The notes beneath the pieces are model-generated. The model had not been told where the DNA came from, ran no database searches, and was given only the letters and a program-made list of their open reading frames with translations. Shown one piece after another: positions 26,868 to 35,300 of a DNA stretch of 49,985 bases; position 1 is the stretch's first letter, and every line of letters begins with the position of its first letter. Location: positions 1 to 49,985 of the forward strand of contig MAAL01000089.1 in the NCBI GenBank assembly GCA_002163245.1, in the 5' to 3' direction. The DNA comes from Gammaproteobacteria bacterium 42_54_T18 (GTDB lineage Bacteria; Pseudomonadota; Gammaproteobacteria; Pseudomonadales; Ketobacteraceae). The position numbers and the translations under genes were made by a program.

Positions 26868-26920
26868 CCCCATAAAAAAACCGCCATCCAAATCAGATTG
26901 GAGGCGGCTTTTTTATGGGG
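26868..26920. terminator. Bidirectional rho-independent terminator
   Basis: CCCCATAAAAAA at 26868-26879 pairs with TTTTTTATGGGG at 26909-26920. Inside them CCGCC-A-TCCAA (26881-26891) pairs with TTGGA-GGCGG (26898-26907), with one bulged A. The A and T runs flank the GC stem on both sides, so the structure terminates both the yceJ-yceI transcript and the convergent parC transcript. Confidence 0.9.
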
Positions 26921-26933
26921 TTATTTACCAACG

Positions 26934-29192
26934 CTAACCCTTCGGTTCTTTTCTCTTAATATCAATTCTATCCACTTTTTGGAATCCCCTAGGCAACTTA
27001 TTACCCCGTCGCCCCCGCTCGCCAAAGTAATGCTCAAGATCCGAATGCTTCAAGTTAATGTGTCGCTTACCGGCGTAGATCACTAAAATGTCTTTTTCAG
27101 CAATGGTTTCTACGTCAATCACAAATTCTTCCCGCTCCGCAACACGTGCACCCGGTATACCTATGATTTTATTACCCTTACCCCGTGCCAATTCAGGCAA
27201 CTCGGCAAGAGGGAATAATAACATTCGCCCTTCGTTCGTCACTGCCACCAAATAATCAGTATCCAGCTTTGTGATCAGCTTAGGCTGCAATACACGTGCA
27301 CCTTTTGGTAAATTGATAAGTGCCTTACCGTTCTTGTTCTTGGTAATTGCATCGCCCAATTTCATCACAAAACCATAACCCGCATCAGACGCCATCAAAT
27401 AACGCTGAGACTCATCACCCATCAATACCCCATCAAAGGTTGCCCCTGAAGGTGGCGACAAGCGCCCCGTTAATGGCTCTCCCTGCCCCCGTGCAGAAGG
27501 CAAGGTATGTGCTGGTACAGAATAGCTTCGCCCACTGCTGCAAATAAGGATAACAGGCTGATTGCTCTTTCCTAAGGCCGATGCCTTATATTCATCACCC
27601 GATTTGTAATTCAACGACGTCGGGTCAATTTCATGCCCTTTAGCAGCCCGCGCCCACCCTTTGGTAGAAATTACAACGGTAACTGGATCCGCAGAAATAA
27701 GATCTGTCTCACTCATTGCTTTCGCTTCACCACGAGCAACAATCGGTGAACGGCGGTCATCACCGTACAACGCCATATCTTCTTTAAGTTCTTTAACAAT
27801 CAGCTTTTTCAAACGCGCATGAGAACCCAAGGTCTTTTCTAACCCGTTACGCTCTTTTTCTAACTCTGCTTGCTCACCACGAATCTTCATCTCTTCCAGT
27901 TTGGCGAGATGACGTAGTTTTAATTCAAGAATGGCTTCAGCTTGACTATCAGAAATAGCAAAACGTTCCATCAGAACGGGTTTGGGTTTATCTTCCGTCC
28001 GAATAATACGAATCACTTCATCAATATTCAGAAAGGCAATTAATAAACCTTCTAACTTATGTAGCCGCTCAACAACTTTATCCAACCGATATTGTAATCG
28101 ACGAGTAACCGTTGCAATTCGAAACTCTAGCCACTCAGTAAGGATCTCATACAACCCTTTTACAGCCGGGCGACCATTGTTACCAATCATGTTCAAGTTA
28201 ACACGATAGGTTTTTTCAAGATCCGTGGTCGCAAACAAATGCGCCATCAAACCTTCAACATCCACACGGTTCGATCGAGGTACTATAACCAATCGTGTAG
28301 GGTTTTCATGATCAGACTCATCACGTAAATCCGCCACCATGGGTAACTTTTTCGCATTCATCTGAGCCGCAATTTGCTCAAGTACTTTGGCACCAGATGT
28401 CTGATGAGGCAATGCAGTAACCACAATATCCCCAGATTCATCTTGATACACCGCCCGCATACGCATAGAGCCTTTGCCCGTAGCGTACATTTTGATGATG
28501 TCATTTTTTGAGGTGATGATTTCGGCTTCTGTCGGATAATCCGGCCCCTGAACCAATTCACACAAATCATCCAATGAACAACCGGGATCTTCCAGCAACC
28601 GAATACAGGCGCTTGTCACCTCTCGAAGATTATGAGGAGGGATATCCGTAGACATACCCACAGCAATACCCATGGAACCATTAAGCAACACATTAGGAAG
28701 ACGTGCCGGTAAATCCATTGGCTCATCTAGGGACGCATCAAAGTTAGGTTGCCATTCCACCGTGCCAAGGCCGAGCTCTTTTAACAAGATCTCAGAATAC
28801 TTTGTCAGCTTTGACTCGGTATAACGCATAGCCGCAAAGGATTTAGGGTCATCTGGCGCACCCCAGTTACCCTGTCCATCCACCAAGGGATAACGATAAC
28901 TGAAGTTCTGAGCCATATGCACCATGGCCTCATAACACGCCGAGTCTCCATGCGGGTGATATTTACCCAACACATCACCGACAGTACGAGCTGACTTTTT
29001 AAATTTTGCAGACGCCTTCAACCCTAACTCTGACATTGCATACACAATGCGTCGTTGTACAGGTTTTAGACCATCGCCAAGGTGAGGCAATGCGCGGTCT
29101 AAGATAACGTACATGGAGTAATCCAAATACGCTTTTTCGGTATAGTCTTTCAGAGGTAGCTGTTCGACCCCTTCAGCACTCATATCTGACAT
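26934..29192 (-). CDS. parC: DNA topoisomerase IV subunit A
   Basis: A 752-residue type IIA topoisomerase subunit. It opens with the ParC-type [20 protein letters not shown]. The quinolone-determining region is [14 protein letters not shown], with wild-type S84 (Ser80 of E. coli). The catalytic tyrosine is Y124 in [10 protein letters not shown]. The C-terminal domain is a degenerate beta-propeller without the GyrA box, and length also fits ParC rather than GyrA. ParC with ParE decatenates chromosomes. parE is not in this window. ATG start at 29192. Confidence 0.97.
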   Translation of the reverse strand: MSDMSAEGVEQLPLKDYTEKAYLDYSMYVILDRALPHLGDGLKPVQRRIVYAMSELGLKASAKFKKSARTVGDVLGKYHPHGDSACYEAMVHMAQNFSYRYPLVDGQGNWGAPDDPKSFAAMRYTESKLTKYSEILLKELGLGTVEWQPNFDASLDEPMDLPARLPNVLLNGSMGIAVGMSTDIPPHNLREVTSACIRLLEDPGCSLDDLCELVQGPDYPTEAEIITSKNDIIKMYATGKGSMRMRAVYQDESGDIVVTALPHQTSGAKVLEQIAAQMNAKKLPMVADLRDESDHENPTRLVIVPRSNRVDVEGLMAHLFATTDLEKTYRVNLNMIGNNGRPAVKGLYEILTEWLEFRIATVTRRLQYRLDKVVERLHKLEGLLIAFLNIDEVIRIIRTEDKPKPVLMERFAISDSQAEAILELKLRHLAKLEEMKIRGEQAELEKERNGLEKTLGSHARLKKLIVKELKEDMALYGDDRRSPIVARGEAKAMSETDLISADPVTVVISTKGWARAAKGHEIDPTSLNYKSGDEYKASALGKSNQPVILICSSGRSYSVPAHTLPSARGQGEPLTGRLSPPSGATFDGVLMGDESQRYLMASDAGYGFVMKLGDAITKNKNGKALINLPKGARVLQPKLITKLDTDYLVAVTNEGRMLLFPLAELPELARGKGNKIIGIPGARVAEREEFVIDVETIAEKDILVIYAGKRHINLKHSDLEHYFGERGRRGNKLPRGFQKVDRIDIKRKEPKG

Positions 29193-29505
29193 AGATAGCT
29201 AACTTCTTGTTATGGTTGCAATGATTTAGGAATATAACAGCACATTCTAATTCAGCCTACGAGATTTACTAGCCTACAGACGGTAAAATCACGCCAGCCC
29301 ACCAGACAATCAATTTACTTGATGGTTTTAATGGTTTTTTCACTCGGCACCCTTATAAATCACTCAATACGTCTATGCGATCTAGATAAAAGGTTTACAT
29401 ATCTTTATATTCATCCGAATATTCATAGATAGCCTATTAATACGTTTTAGATGCCCTCACGCATCCCCCTGGTACGTACCCAAGCCACTGAAAGAGCATA
29501 GTGAA
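29193..29505. other. 313-base divergent intergenic region between parC and tetR-type gene
   Basis: No coding region seen. It should hold the parC promoter (minus) and that of the TetR-type gene (plus). Visible structure: two AGCCTAC copies at 29254-29260 and 29270-29276, and a direct repeat ATATTCAT at 29407-29414 and 29419-29426 with the palindrome GAATATTC (29417-29424) across it. These may be regulator sites. Confidence 0.5.
29407..29426. repeat. Direct repeat / palindrome upstream of tetR-type gene
   Basis: ATATTCAT occurs twice 12 bases apart, and GAATATTC (29417-29424) is palindromic. About 80 bases before the regulator start, it is a candidate operator for autoregulation. Confidence 0.3.
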
Positions 29506-30078
29506 TTGAGCAATACTGACAAGTTAGATGCCCTAATGTCCGCATTGACAACCCTATGTCAAACAATGCCCTATGAAAAAATCAGTGTCGGGGACATTGC
29601 AAAAGAAGCAGGCATAGCCAGGCAAACATTTTATGCCTACGTGACATCAAAAGATGAGTTGCTGCTGAGTATTATTGATGATGTATTTGAAGAGTTTTTT
29701 GAGAAAGTTTCTCCCGTCATTATCAATATGGATGAAGTATACAGAATCTCTCTTGAGCTCTTTCAAACCTGGAACAATAATGCAGAAAAACTTGATTTAG
29801 TCCTATCGGTTAACTTGGATCACCTGGTGTTACAACGTTTGAAACGCTATATAACACGGCTCTCTGGCAATGCTTTACGAGAAAATAATATCGCCTATCC
29901 GGAAGGTTATATTATGGAATATTTAATTGAACACATTACCGGTTCATCCTTCCAAGTACTTCGAGCCTGGATGCTGAATGGCAGAAAAGAGACCCCTCAG
30001 CAAATGGCAGAGTTCCATCGTATCATCTTACACGGCAGCATCATCTCTATGTTTAACACTTTTGGGATAAATCAATAG
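29506..30078 (+). CDS. TetR/AcrR-family transcriptional regulator
   Basis: A 190-residue protein. The N-terminal helix-turn-helix is clear: ISVGDIAKEAGIARQTFYAY followed by VTSKDELLLSI, at about residues 25-60. The C-terminal ligand-binding domain has no recognisable subfamily motif, so the inducer is unknown. The most 5' in-frame start is TTG at 29506, with AAAGAG upstream. An ATG at 29536 would also keep the whole HTH. Its last 26 bases overlap the 3' end of the convergent acyl-CoA dehydrogenase-like gene, and it is a natural candidate to regulate that two-gene unit (inference). Confidence 0.88.
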   Translation: MSNTDKLDALMSALTTLCQTMPYEKISVGDIAKEAGIARQTFYAYVTSKDELLLSIIDDVFEEFFEKVSPVIINMDEVYRISLELFQTWNNNAEKLDLVLSVNLDHLVLQRLKRYITRLSGNALRENNIAYPEGYIMEYLIEHITGSSFQVLRAWMLNGRKETPQQMAEFHRIILHGSIISMFNTFGINQ

Positions 30079-30994
30079 CAGCCCAGGCATTCTTCCTGCG
30101 CTGACTTCCTGCTTTACCCGCTATTTTTAACAGAGCCTTATCCCGCTCCCAAGACTCAAAGCCTTTCTTATCCGCCTTTTCCCATTCAACCCCCACGCAC
30201 TCAAGCAGCACTTCCATTTGTTGGCGAGCACCCGCCAAAACAAGATGCGTCATTGTGCAACCAGGGTCCATTAATCCTAATTGTCTATGACTAAGAATTA
30301 ACGCTAAAATTTGCTCAACCAGAAGCGTCGGCCACTGATGTAAAATCGCTGTACGTGCAACATAACCAAGAATGGCCATTGATACATGAATATCTTCAAT
30401 GGTGCGAAAAAGTTTTACATAATCAGAATATCCATCACCAGACAAAATATCCGTAGCGTTTATTACCGCATTTTCAAACCGAACCGTAGCATGGCTCACT
30501 TCAGGTACAAACGGCAATGTTGGCAATGCTGTTACCAACATCCCCTGCTGTCCCACCAACACTCTAATTACTCGAATCTGTTGACGACCATCGACCACCT
30601 CATCCGTGGTTGCAGCAATAAAAAGCTGCTCTGCATCACAACCACCTGTCACAAAGGTTTTTAACCCATTTAACACCCACTGACCACCCTGTTTTTTTAG
30701 CGTTGCCTTGATCGCTTTAGGATGATTCCCTTCTTCTTCAGTGACACAAAGTGATGCAAAGCCATCATGAATAAAGTTCGGAAACATCAAACGCAATGCA
30801 GAAAGATAGCCTGAAGAAAATGCAAATGCAGTTCGGTCAGCTAATACACCACCCAACAAAGCTTGATCAATCGAATGCTGCCAATTCGCCCGTTCATCAT
30901 CAAACAACGCCTTCCATTGCGTTATTGATAATTCATTCGCAGGCTGATGAGAAAATTCAAACAATTTACCCATTACATCGTTTACAGTTGTCAT
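30053..30994 (-). CDS. Compact acyl-CoA dehydrogenase-like protein
   Basis: A 313-residue protein with the middle-domain signature of acyl-CoA dehydrogenases (SLCVTEEEGNHPKAIKATL, then WVLNGLKTFVTGGCDAEQLF). Both helical flanks are shorter than in the usual 380-400-residue enzyme, and the C-terminal FAD/active-site helices are hard to recognise. The catalytic glutamate is not identified. It may be a divergent flavoprotein rather than a true beta-oxidation enzyme. It follows the ceramidase-like gene by 26 bases on the same strand, so the two form an operon. Its stop region overlaps that of the TetR-type gene. Confidence 0.75.
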   Translation of the reverse strand: MTTVNDVMGKLFEFSHQPANELSITQWKALFDDERANWQHSIDQALLGGVLADRTAFAFSSGYLSALRLMFPNFIHDGFASLCVTEEEGNHPKAIKATLKKQGGQWVLNGLKTFVTGGCDAEQLFIAATTDEVVDGRQQIRVIRVLVGQQGMLVTALPTLPFVPEVSHATVRFENAVINATDILSGDGYSDYVKLFRTIEDIHVSMAILGYVARTAILHQWPTLLVEQILALILSHRQLGLMDPGCTMTHLVLAGARQQMEVLLECVGVEWEKADKKGFESWERDKALLKIAGKAGSQRRKNAWAAIDLSQKC

Positions 30995-31020
30995 AAAATC
31001 TCCGTCAATACCTCCACAAA

Positions 31021-33093
31021 CTACAGATCAAAAGTGAACTCCGTTGAATGGTACTCAGGCAAACCTGCTCGCCCTTGAACGGCAAATCGGAACAACCCCG
31101 ATGGCCCAGCCAACCCCGGGTTAAACCAACGGAGTTCATATCGAGACATGCCAGCACCCTCATCATCGATATGACGAATTTGCATATCATAACCTTGGTC
31201 ATTTACCTCAATGCCATTCACCTGTAGCGTAGACCACACTTGAGAATCATCTAGTCGCCATTGTATTGATAACAACGGTTCATGTAAAACCAGTTTCGAT
31301 GGGTTCACGCCTAAGAATACCGACGACCAATAGGGCTCTTTATTACTACCTGCCTCTTCAAAATTTGGGGCAACCACCTCTTTTTGTCCCCCTGTCACTG
31401 CAACCTCTTCGGGGAAAAAGCTGTGAGAGGCCAATCCCAACGTCCAGGTTGATGGCATGTCAGAAAAACCCGGCTGCCGAATCATATCTGCAGCCAAACG
31501 TGCAGACTCCTTTGCCAAAAATTGCGTCGTGCCAGGACCATAAATGGTATGTCCACCTTCATACCACTGCTGTGCATACTCTTCTCGTGTTGTGCTATAC
31601 CCCATAAACCCATTGGTGTGACTTGCCACCACAATATGTTGCACGGCTGATTTATTCTCAAACAAGGCATCACTAATGGCTGCCTGGATACGGTTCCCCG
31701 ATTCAAACGTCACCTCAAATGGCACCCCTATCATCACTAAATTATCAATTTGAAAACCACTAACAGAAAGCAAATGAGGATAACGTTCAGGCTCTAAACC
31801 CCAGCCTTGCAACCCTGATAACATTCGATTCTTTTCTGCGTGGCATTCATCGGGCTGAGCTTGTGCCGGAGCTCCTGCTTTAAACGGGGCAATATAACTG
31901 ATTGGAAAAATCTCATCCCCCTTAGCTGCACCCACCAATGCAGCTCCCACCAATGCACGGTCACACAAATCATCAGATGCCTCATCATCAAGCGCCAAGA
32001 CATTAAGTTCACGCATCGCAGAAATAACCGTAACGTCATCTTTTAAGGAGCGGTCCAATGATTGAAATAACTCAATCGCAGCAACACCCAACATCATACC
32101 CACGCGTCGGGTTTCCAAATCTCCTCGCAGCCCAGGCCGATAATTTGGGTTATTATCCCCATGTGTAGCCTCAAAGGCACCATGTATCATCGGTGACATG
32201 GTGTGATATTGCTTGTCGACAAACCATTGTAATTCTCGCTGATAATACGTCCAGACATCACCATGGTATGGTCGAGTAAAAGCGGGAATCCCTGTGCCGT
32301 GAACAGAAAAACTCGAAAAGGCCCCCGCAGGAACAAAGTCCCCCGCATCATTTTCTATATCAATTCTCACCATTGTCATTGATGGATTAACAGCACGCTC
32401 AGCAGCATCAATGGATTCCGATGTATCCACAATATTATTGTTGGCAACATAAGCACCGATTGAACGGTTTTTCGTTGCGCCATAAATATTTTTCACACCA
32501 ACGGCTACTTTTGCAGGCCGGCGATTTTCATAAGCGTCGATCAACCCGTCTGCCATTTGTTGTGCTAAAAACTCAAACACCTTCGGGTCAAAACCCGGTT
32601 TATTGGTTCCAAATGTATTATAGAAATCACTCGCTAAAAAGTGGCCTGGGCCACTATGCGTATGGGTAACATGAATCGACATATTATGAGAGGCGATATC
32701 CGTTTTTTCAGCAATGAGTTCAGCAACACGGTGATGAAGAATTAAAGAACTTGCTGGCAGGTCTGCCTGAACAATAGCAACGGGCTCCCCTTGTTTTGGT
32801 TTGATATAGAACACGCGCGCCTTTAGTCGGTTACGAAACCCATCCGCCTCCCGTGCCCAGGCAGAATAACCAAACTTGGGGATGCCTATAGGTGTTGTAA
32901 TATCCCTCTCAGCAACTCCCGCCATCATAACCGATACATCTTGGGGTGTTTTGGGTTTAACATTAACAAAACTTAGCTCAGTCACGGGGTACGCAAAAAA
33001 TGGCCAAATAGTATGTGCCCCAGCGCCAACTATAACCATCAACAGCACCAGTACCGTACCAACAGCCCATCGAAATTTCGCTTTCATCAACAC
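31021..33093 (-). CDS. Neutral/alkaline ceramidase-like exported protein, catalytic Ser apparently absent
   Basis: A 690-residue protein with an N-terminal hydrophobic segment (WAVGTVLVLLMVIVGAGA), so membrane-anchored or secreted. The fold signatures of the neutral ceramidase N-terminal domain are present: AGVAERDITTPIG, then HVTHTHSGPGHF with the zinc histidines, and a GTG...GDV...Y region. In known ceramidases the nucleophilic serine sits in GD(V/L)SPN. Here the equivalent reads GDNNPN, with Asn in its place. The substrate may therefore not be ceramide, or the protein may be non-catalytic. A GTG at 33093 has GAGGA at good distance; the ATG at 33087 is the alternative start. It precedes the acyl-CoA dehydrogenase-like gene. 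Confidence 0.75.
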   Translation of the reverse strand: MLMKAKFRWAVGTVLVLLMVIVGAGAHTIWPFFAYPVTELSFVNVKPKTPQDVSVMMAGVAERDITTPIGIPKFGYSAWAREADGFRNRLKARVFYIKPKQGEPVAIVQADLPASSLILHHRVAELIAEKTDIASHNMSIHVTHTHSGPGHFLASDFYNTFGTNKPGFDPKVFEFLAQQMADGLIDAYENRRPAKVAVGVKNIYGATKNRSIGAYVANNNIVDTSESIDAAERAVNPSMTMVRIDIENDAGDFVPAGAFSSFSVHGTGIPAFTRPYHGDVWTYYQRELQWFVDKQYHTMSPMIHGAFEATHGDNNPNYRPGLRGDLETRRVGMMLGVAAIELFQSLDRSLKDDVTVISAMRELNVLALDDEASDDLCDRALVGAALVGAAKGDEIFPISYIAPFKAGAPAQAQPDECHAEKNRMLSGLQGWGLEPERYPHLLSVSGFQIDNLVMIGVPFEVTFESGNRIQAAISDALFENKSAVQHIVVASHTNGFMGYSTTREEYAQQWYEGGHTIYGPGTTQFLAKESARLAADMIRQPGFSDMPSTWTLGLASHSFFPEEVAVTGGQKEVVAPNFEEAGSNKEPYWSSVFLGVNPSKLVLHEPLLSIQWRLDDSQVWSTLQVNGIEVNDQGYDMQIRHIDDEGAGMSRYELRWFNPGLAGPSGLFRFAVQGRAGLPEYHSTEFTFDL

Positions 33094-33168
33094 GTTTACT
33101 TTCCTCTTTTTCCCATAATCTTAGGTCACATTCTGATTAACCAATCAATACCGCACAACAACAGAACG

Positions 33169-33222
33169 ATAGTACCATTACATTTATACACTTACCAATC
33201 GTCCAATTGTAAAAGGTACTAT
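33169..33222. repeat. Inverted repeat upstream of selD
   Basis: ATAGTACC (33169-33176) and GGTACTAT (33215-33222) are perfect inverse copies 38 bases apart. A further GGTAC follows at 33227-33231. The position between two divergent starts (33093 and 33346) suggests a regulatory site. Confidence 0.3.
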
Positions 33223-33345
33223 GGAAGGTACATTAAAAAGCAGTATAGCCACCTAAACGAATACGCCTATATACCATTTTCTGGCGGTAATGTGGGATAA
33301 TGCCGACCTCAGCAGGCTTACCTTTAGGATGGATACTCCAATACA

Positions 33346-34449
33346 ATGTCAAAACCTATCAATATTTCTACCGACAATAACCCCAACACTATCCGACTTA
33401 CTGAATACAGTCACGGTGCAGGCTGCGGCTGCAAAATATCCCCTAAAGTGCTTGATGTCATCTTACAATCTCAGCTTACCATTGCCCCTGACAAGAACTT
33501 ACTAGTAGGCAACCAATCAAAAGATGACGCAGCCGTTTACGATCTCGGAAACGGACAAGGCGTGATTAGCACCACTGACTTTTTTATGCCAATCGTTGAC
33601 GACCCTTTTACCTTTGGCAGAATCGCTGCAACTAATGCCATTAGCGACATTTATGCCATGGGAGGCAAACCTATGATGGCAATCGCTATTTTAGGGTGGC
33701 CAATCAACGTTTTATCCGCCGAAATAGCACAACAAGTAGTGGATGGTGGTCGACAAGCCTGTGCCGACGCAGGCATCCCGTTAGCAGGAGGCCACAGCAT
33801 TGATTCTCCGGAACCCATTTTTGGTCTTGCTGTCACAGGTACTGTGGCATTAGAACACCTAAAACAAAACAATACAGCCAAAGCTGGCTGCAACCTGTAT
33901 CTCACTAAACCGCTAGGAGTAGGGATTTTATCCACAGCACAGAAAAAACAAATCTTACAACCTGAGCACGAAGGACTTGCTTCAGCCAGTATGTGTGAGC
34001 TGAATACCATTGGAAGCACCTTGGCAACACTACCTCAAGTCACAGCACTGACAGACGTCACTGGTTTTGGATTGTTAGGGCACCTTATTGAAGTTTGCGA
34101 GGGTAGTAACGTCAATGGCGTTATATCCATCGAGAACGTACCGGTTATTAATGCCGCCAAACAGTACCAAGAGCTCGGGGCAATACCTGGAGGCACCCAC
34201 AGAAACTATGAGAGTTACGGCCATAAAGCTGGCCCTCTCGATGAAAAGCATATAGAAATTCTTTGTGATCCTCAAACCAGCGGTGGTTTATTGGTAGCAG
34301 TAACACCGGAAGGGGAAGAAGAGTTTTTAACATTAATGAAACGTGAAGGTTTTGACCTTTCACCCATAGGTCGATTGGCTGAACGCGGGCCTAACGCTGA
34401 TAAACAAGCCAATAAAAGCTCAAATCAGCCTTATGTTTCAATTGATTAG
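33346..34449 (+). CDS. selD: Selenide, water dikinase
   Basis: A 367-residue enzyme that makes selenophosphate from selenide and ATP for selenocysteine and selenouridine synthesis. The glycine-rich N-terminal loop is [16 protein letters not shown] with cysteine C27 (the position that is Cys or Sec in the family) and K30 next to C29. The block [11 protein letters not shown], then [11 protein letters not shown], confirms the family. The gene uses Cys rather than Sec. selA, selB and selU are not in view. The DUF4126-like gene follows after 11 bases, so the two are likely co-transcribed. Confidence 0.97.
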   Translation: MSKPINISTDNNPNTIRLTEYSHGAGCGCKISPKVLDVILQSQLTIAPDKNLLVGNQSKDDAAVYDLGNGQGVISTTDFFMPIVDDPFTFGRIAATNAISDIYAMGGKPMMAIAILGWPINVLSAEIAQQVVDGGRQACADAGIPLAGGHSIDSPEPIFGLAVTGTVALEHLKQNNTAKAGCNLYLTKPLGVGILSTAQKKQILQPEHEGLASASMCELNTIGSTLATLPQVTALTDVTGFGLLGHLIEVCEGSNVNGVISIENVPVINAAKQYQELGAIPGGTHRNYESYGHKAGPLDEKHIEILCDPQTSGGLLVAVTPEGEEEFLTLMKREGFDLSPIGRLAERGPNADKQANKSSNQPYVSID

Positions 34450-34460
34450 AGGTTAAACAC

Positions 34461-35276
34461 ATGGAACATTACCAAACCCTGGTAAGTACAATTGCCCTGA
34501 CCATGGGCGTTTCTTGGGCCAGTGGCATCAATTTATATGCAGCATTATTGGTACTAGGCATTGGCGGCTCAACTGGCAATATTGACCTTCCCCCCGGTTT
34601 AGATGTACTTACAGACCCAATGGTAATTCTTGCTGCTGGCGTGATGTACGCTGCAGAGTTTTTTGCTGATAAAGTCCCTGGGGTTGATTCCGGCTGGGAT
34701 ACCATACATACCTTTGTACGCATACCCGCAGGCGCCCTGCTCGCGGCATCTTCTGTTGGTGATGTAACACCGGCATTTGAAATTGCGGCAGGTATTATGG
34801 GCGGCGGCATGGCTGCAACGTCTCATGCAACCAAAGCAGGTACTCGCCTGTTAATTAATACTTCTCCAGAACCGTTTTCCAATTGGACGGCATCAATCAC
34901 TGAAGATATTGCGGTTATCGTGGGCCTGTGGGCAGCCTTATACAATCCAATGTTATTTTTAGGTTTGATGATCCTATTTATCATTTTGGTTATTTGGTTA
35001 CTTCCAAAAATTCTTCGAGCAATTCGTCTTATGGCATCAAAAATCGCTCAATTTTTGGGGCTTTCAAAAAACAAAAAACTGGTCCCTGAAGAACGTCGAT
35101 TATCCGTAACTGAAGTGACTGAAAATGAATCGTTTGAGCATGGGCAATCTAATAGCGTAAGTAATGACACCAATGAACGATTTGATCAACTCGCCAGACT
35201 TAAATCCTTACTGGATAGCGGTGCGATTAATGAAACTGAATTTGAGCAGGAAAAACAACGATTGCTTTCGAGCTAA
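34461..35276 (+). CDS. DUF4126-like membrane protein with C-terminal SHOCT-type tail
   Basis: A 271-residue protein. The first 185 residues have several glycine/alanine-rich hydrophobic helices with LTMGVSWASGINLYAALLVL, then AAEFFADKVPGVDSGWDTIH and GTRLLINTSPEP, features of DUF4126 proteins. The last 30 residues (LARLKSLLDSGAINETEFEQ, then a KQRLL motif) form a SHOCT-type helical hairpin, which is thought to mediate oligomerisation. Its function is unknown. AGAGGTT upstream of the ATG is a good ribosome binding site, and it lies 11 bases after selD. Confidence 0.8.
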   Translation: MEHYQTLVSTIALTMGVSWASGINLYAALLVLGIGGSTGNIDLPPGLDVLTDPMVILAAGVMYAAEFFADKVPGVDSGWDTIHTFVRIPAGALLAASSVGDVTPAFEIAAGIMGGGMAATSHATKAGTRLLINTSPEPFSNWTASITEDIAVIVGLWAALYNPMLFLGLMILFIILVIWLLPKILRAIRLMASKIAQFLGLSKNKKLVPEERRLSVTEVTENESFEHGQSNSVSNDTNERFDQLARLKSLLDSGAINETEFEQEKQRLLSS

Positions 35277-35300
35277 CACTGTTAATGAAATCTTGCCAAT

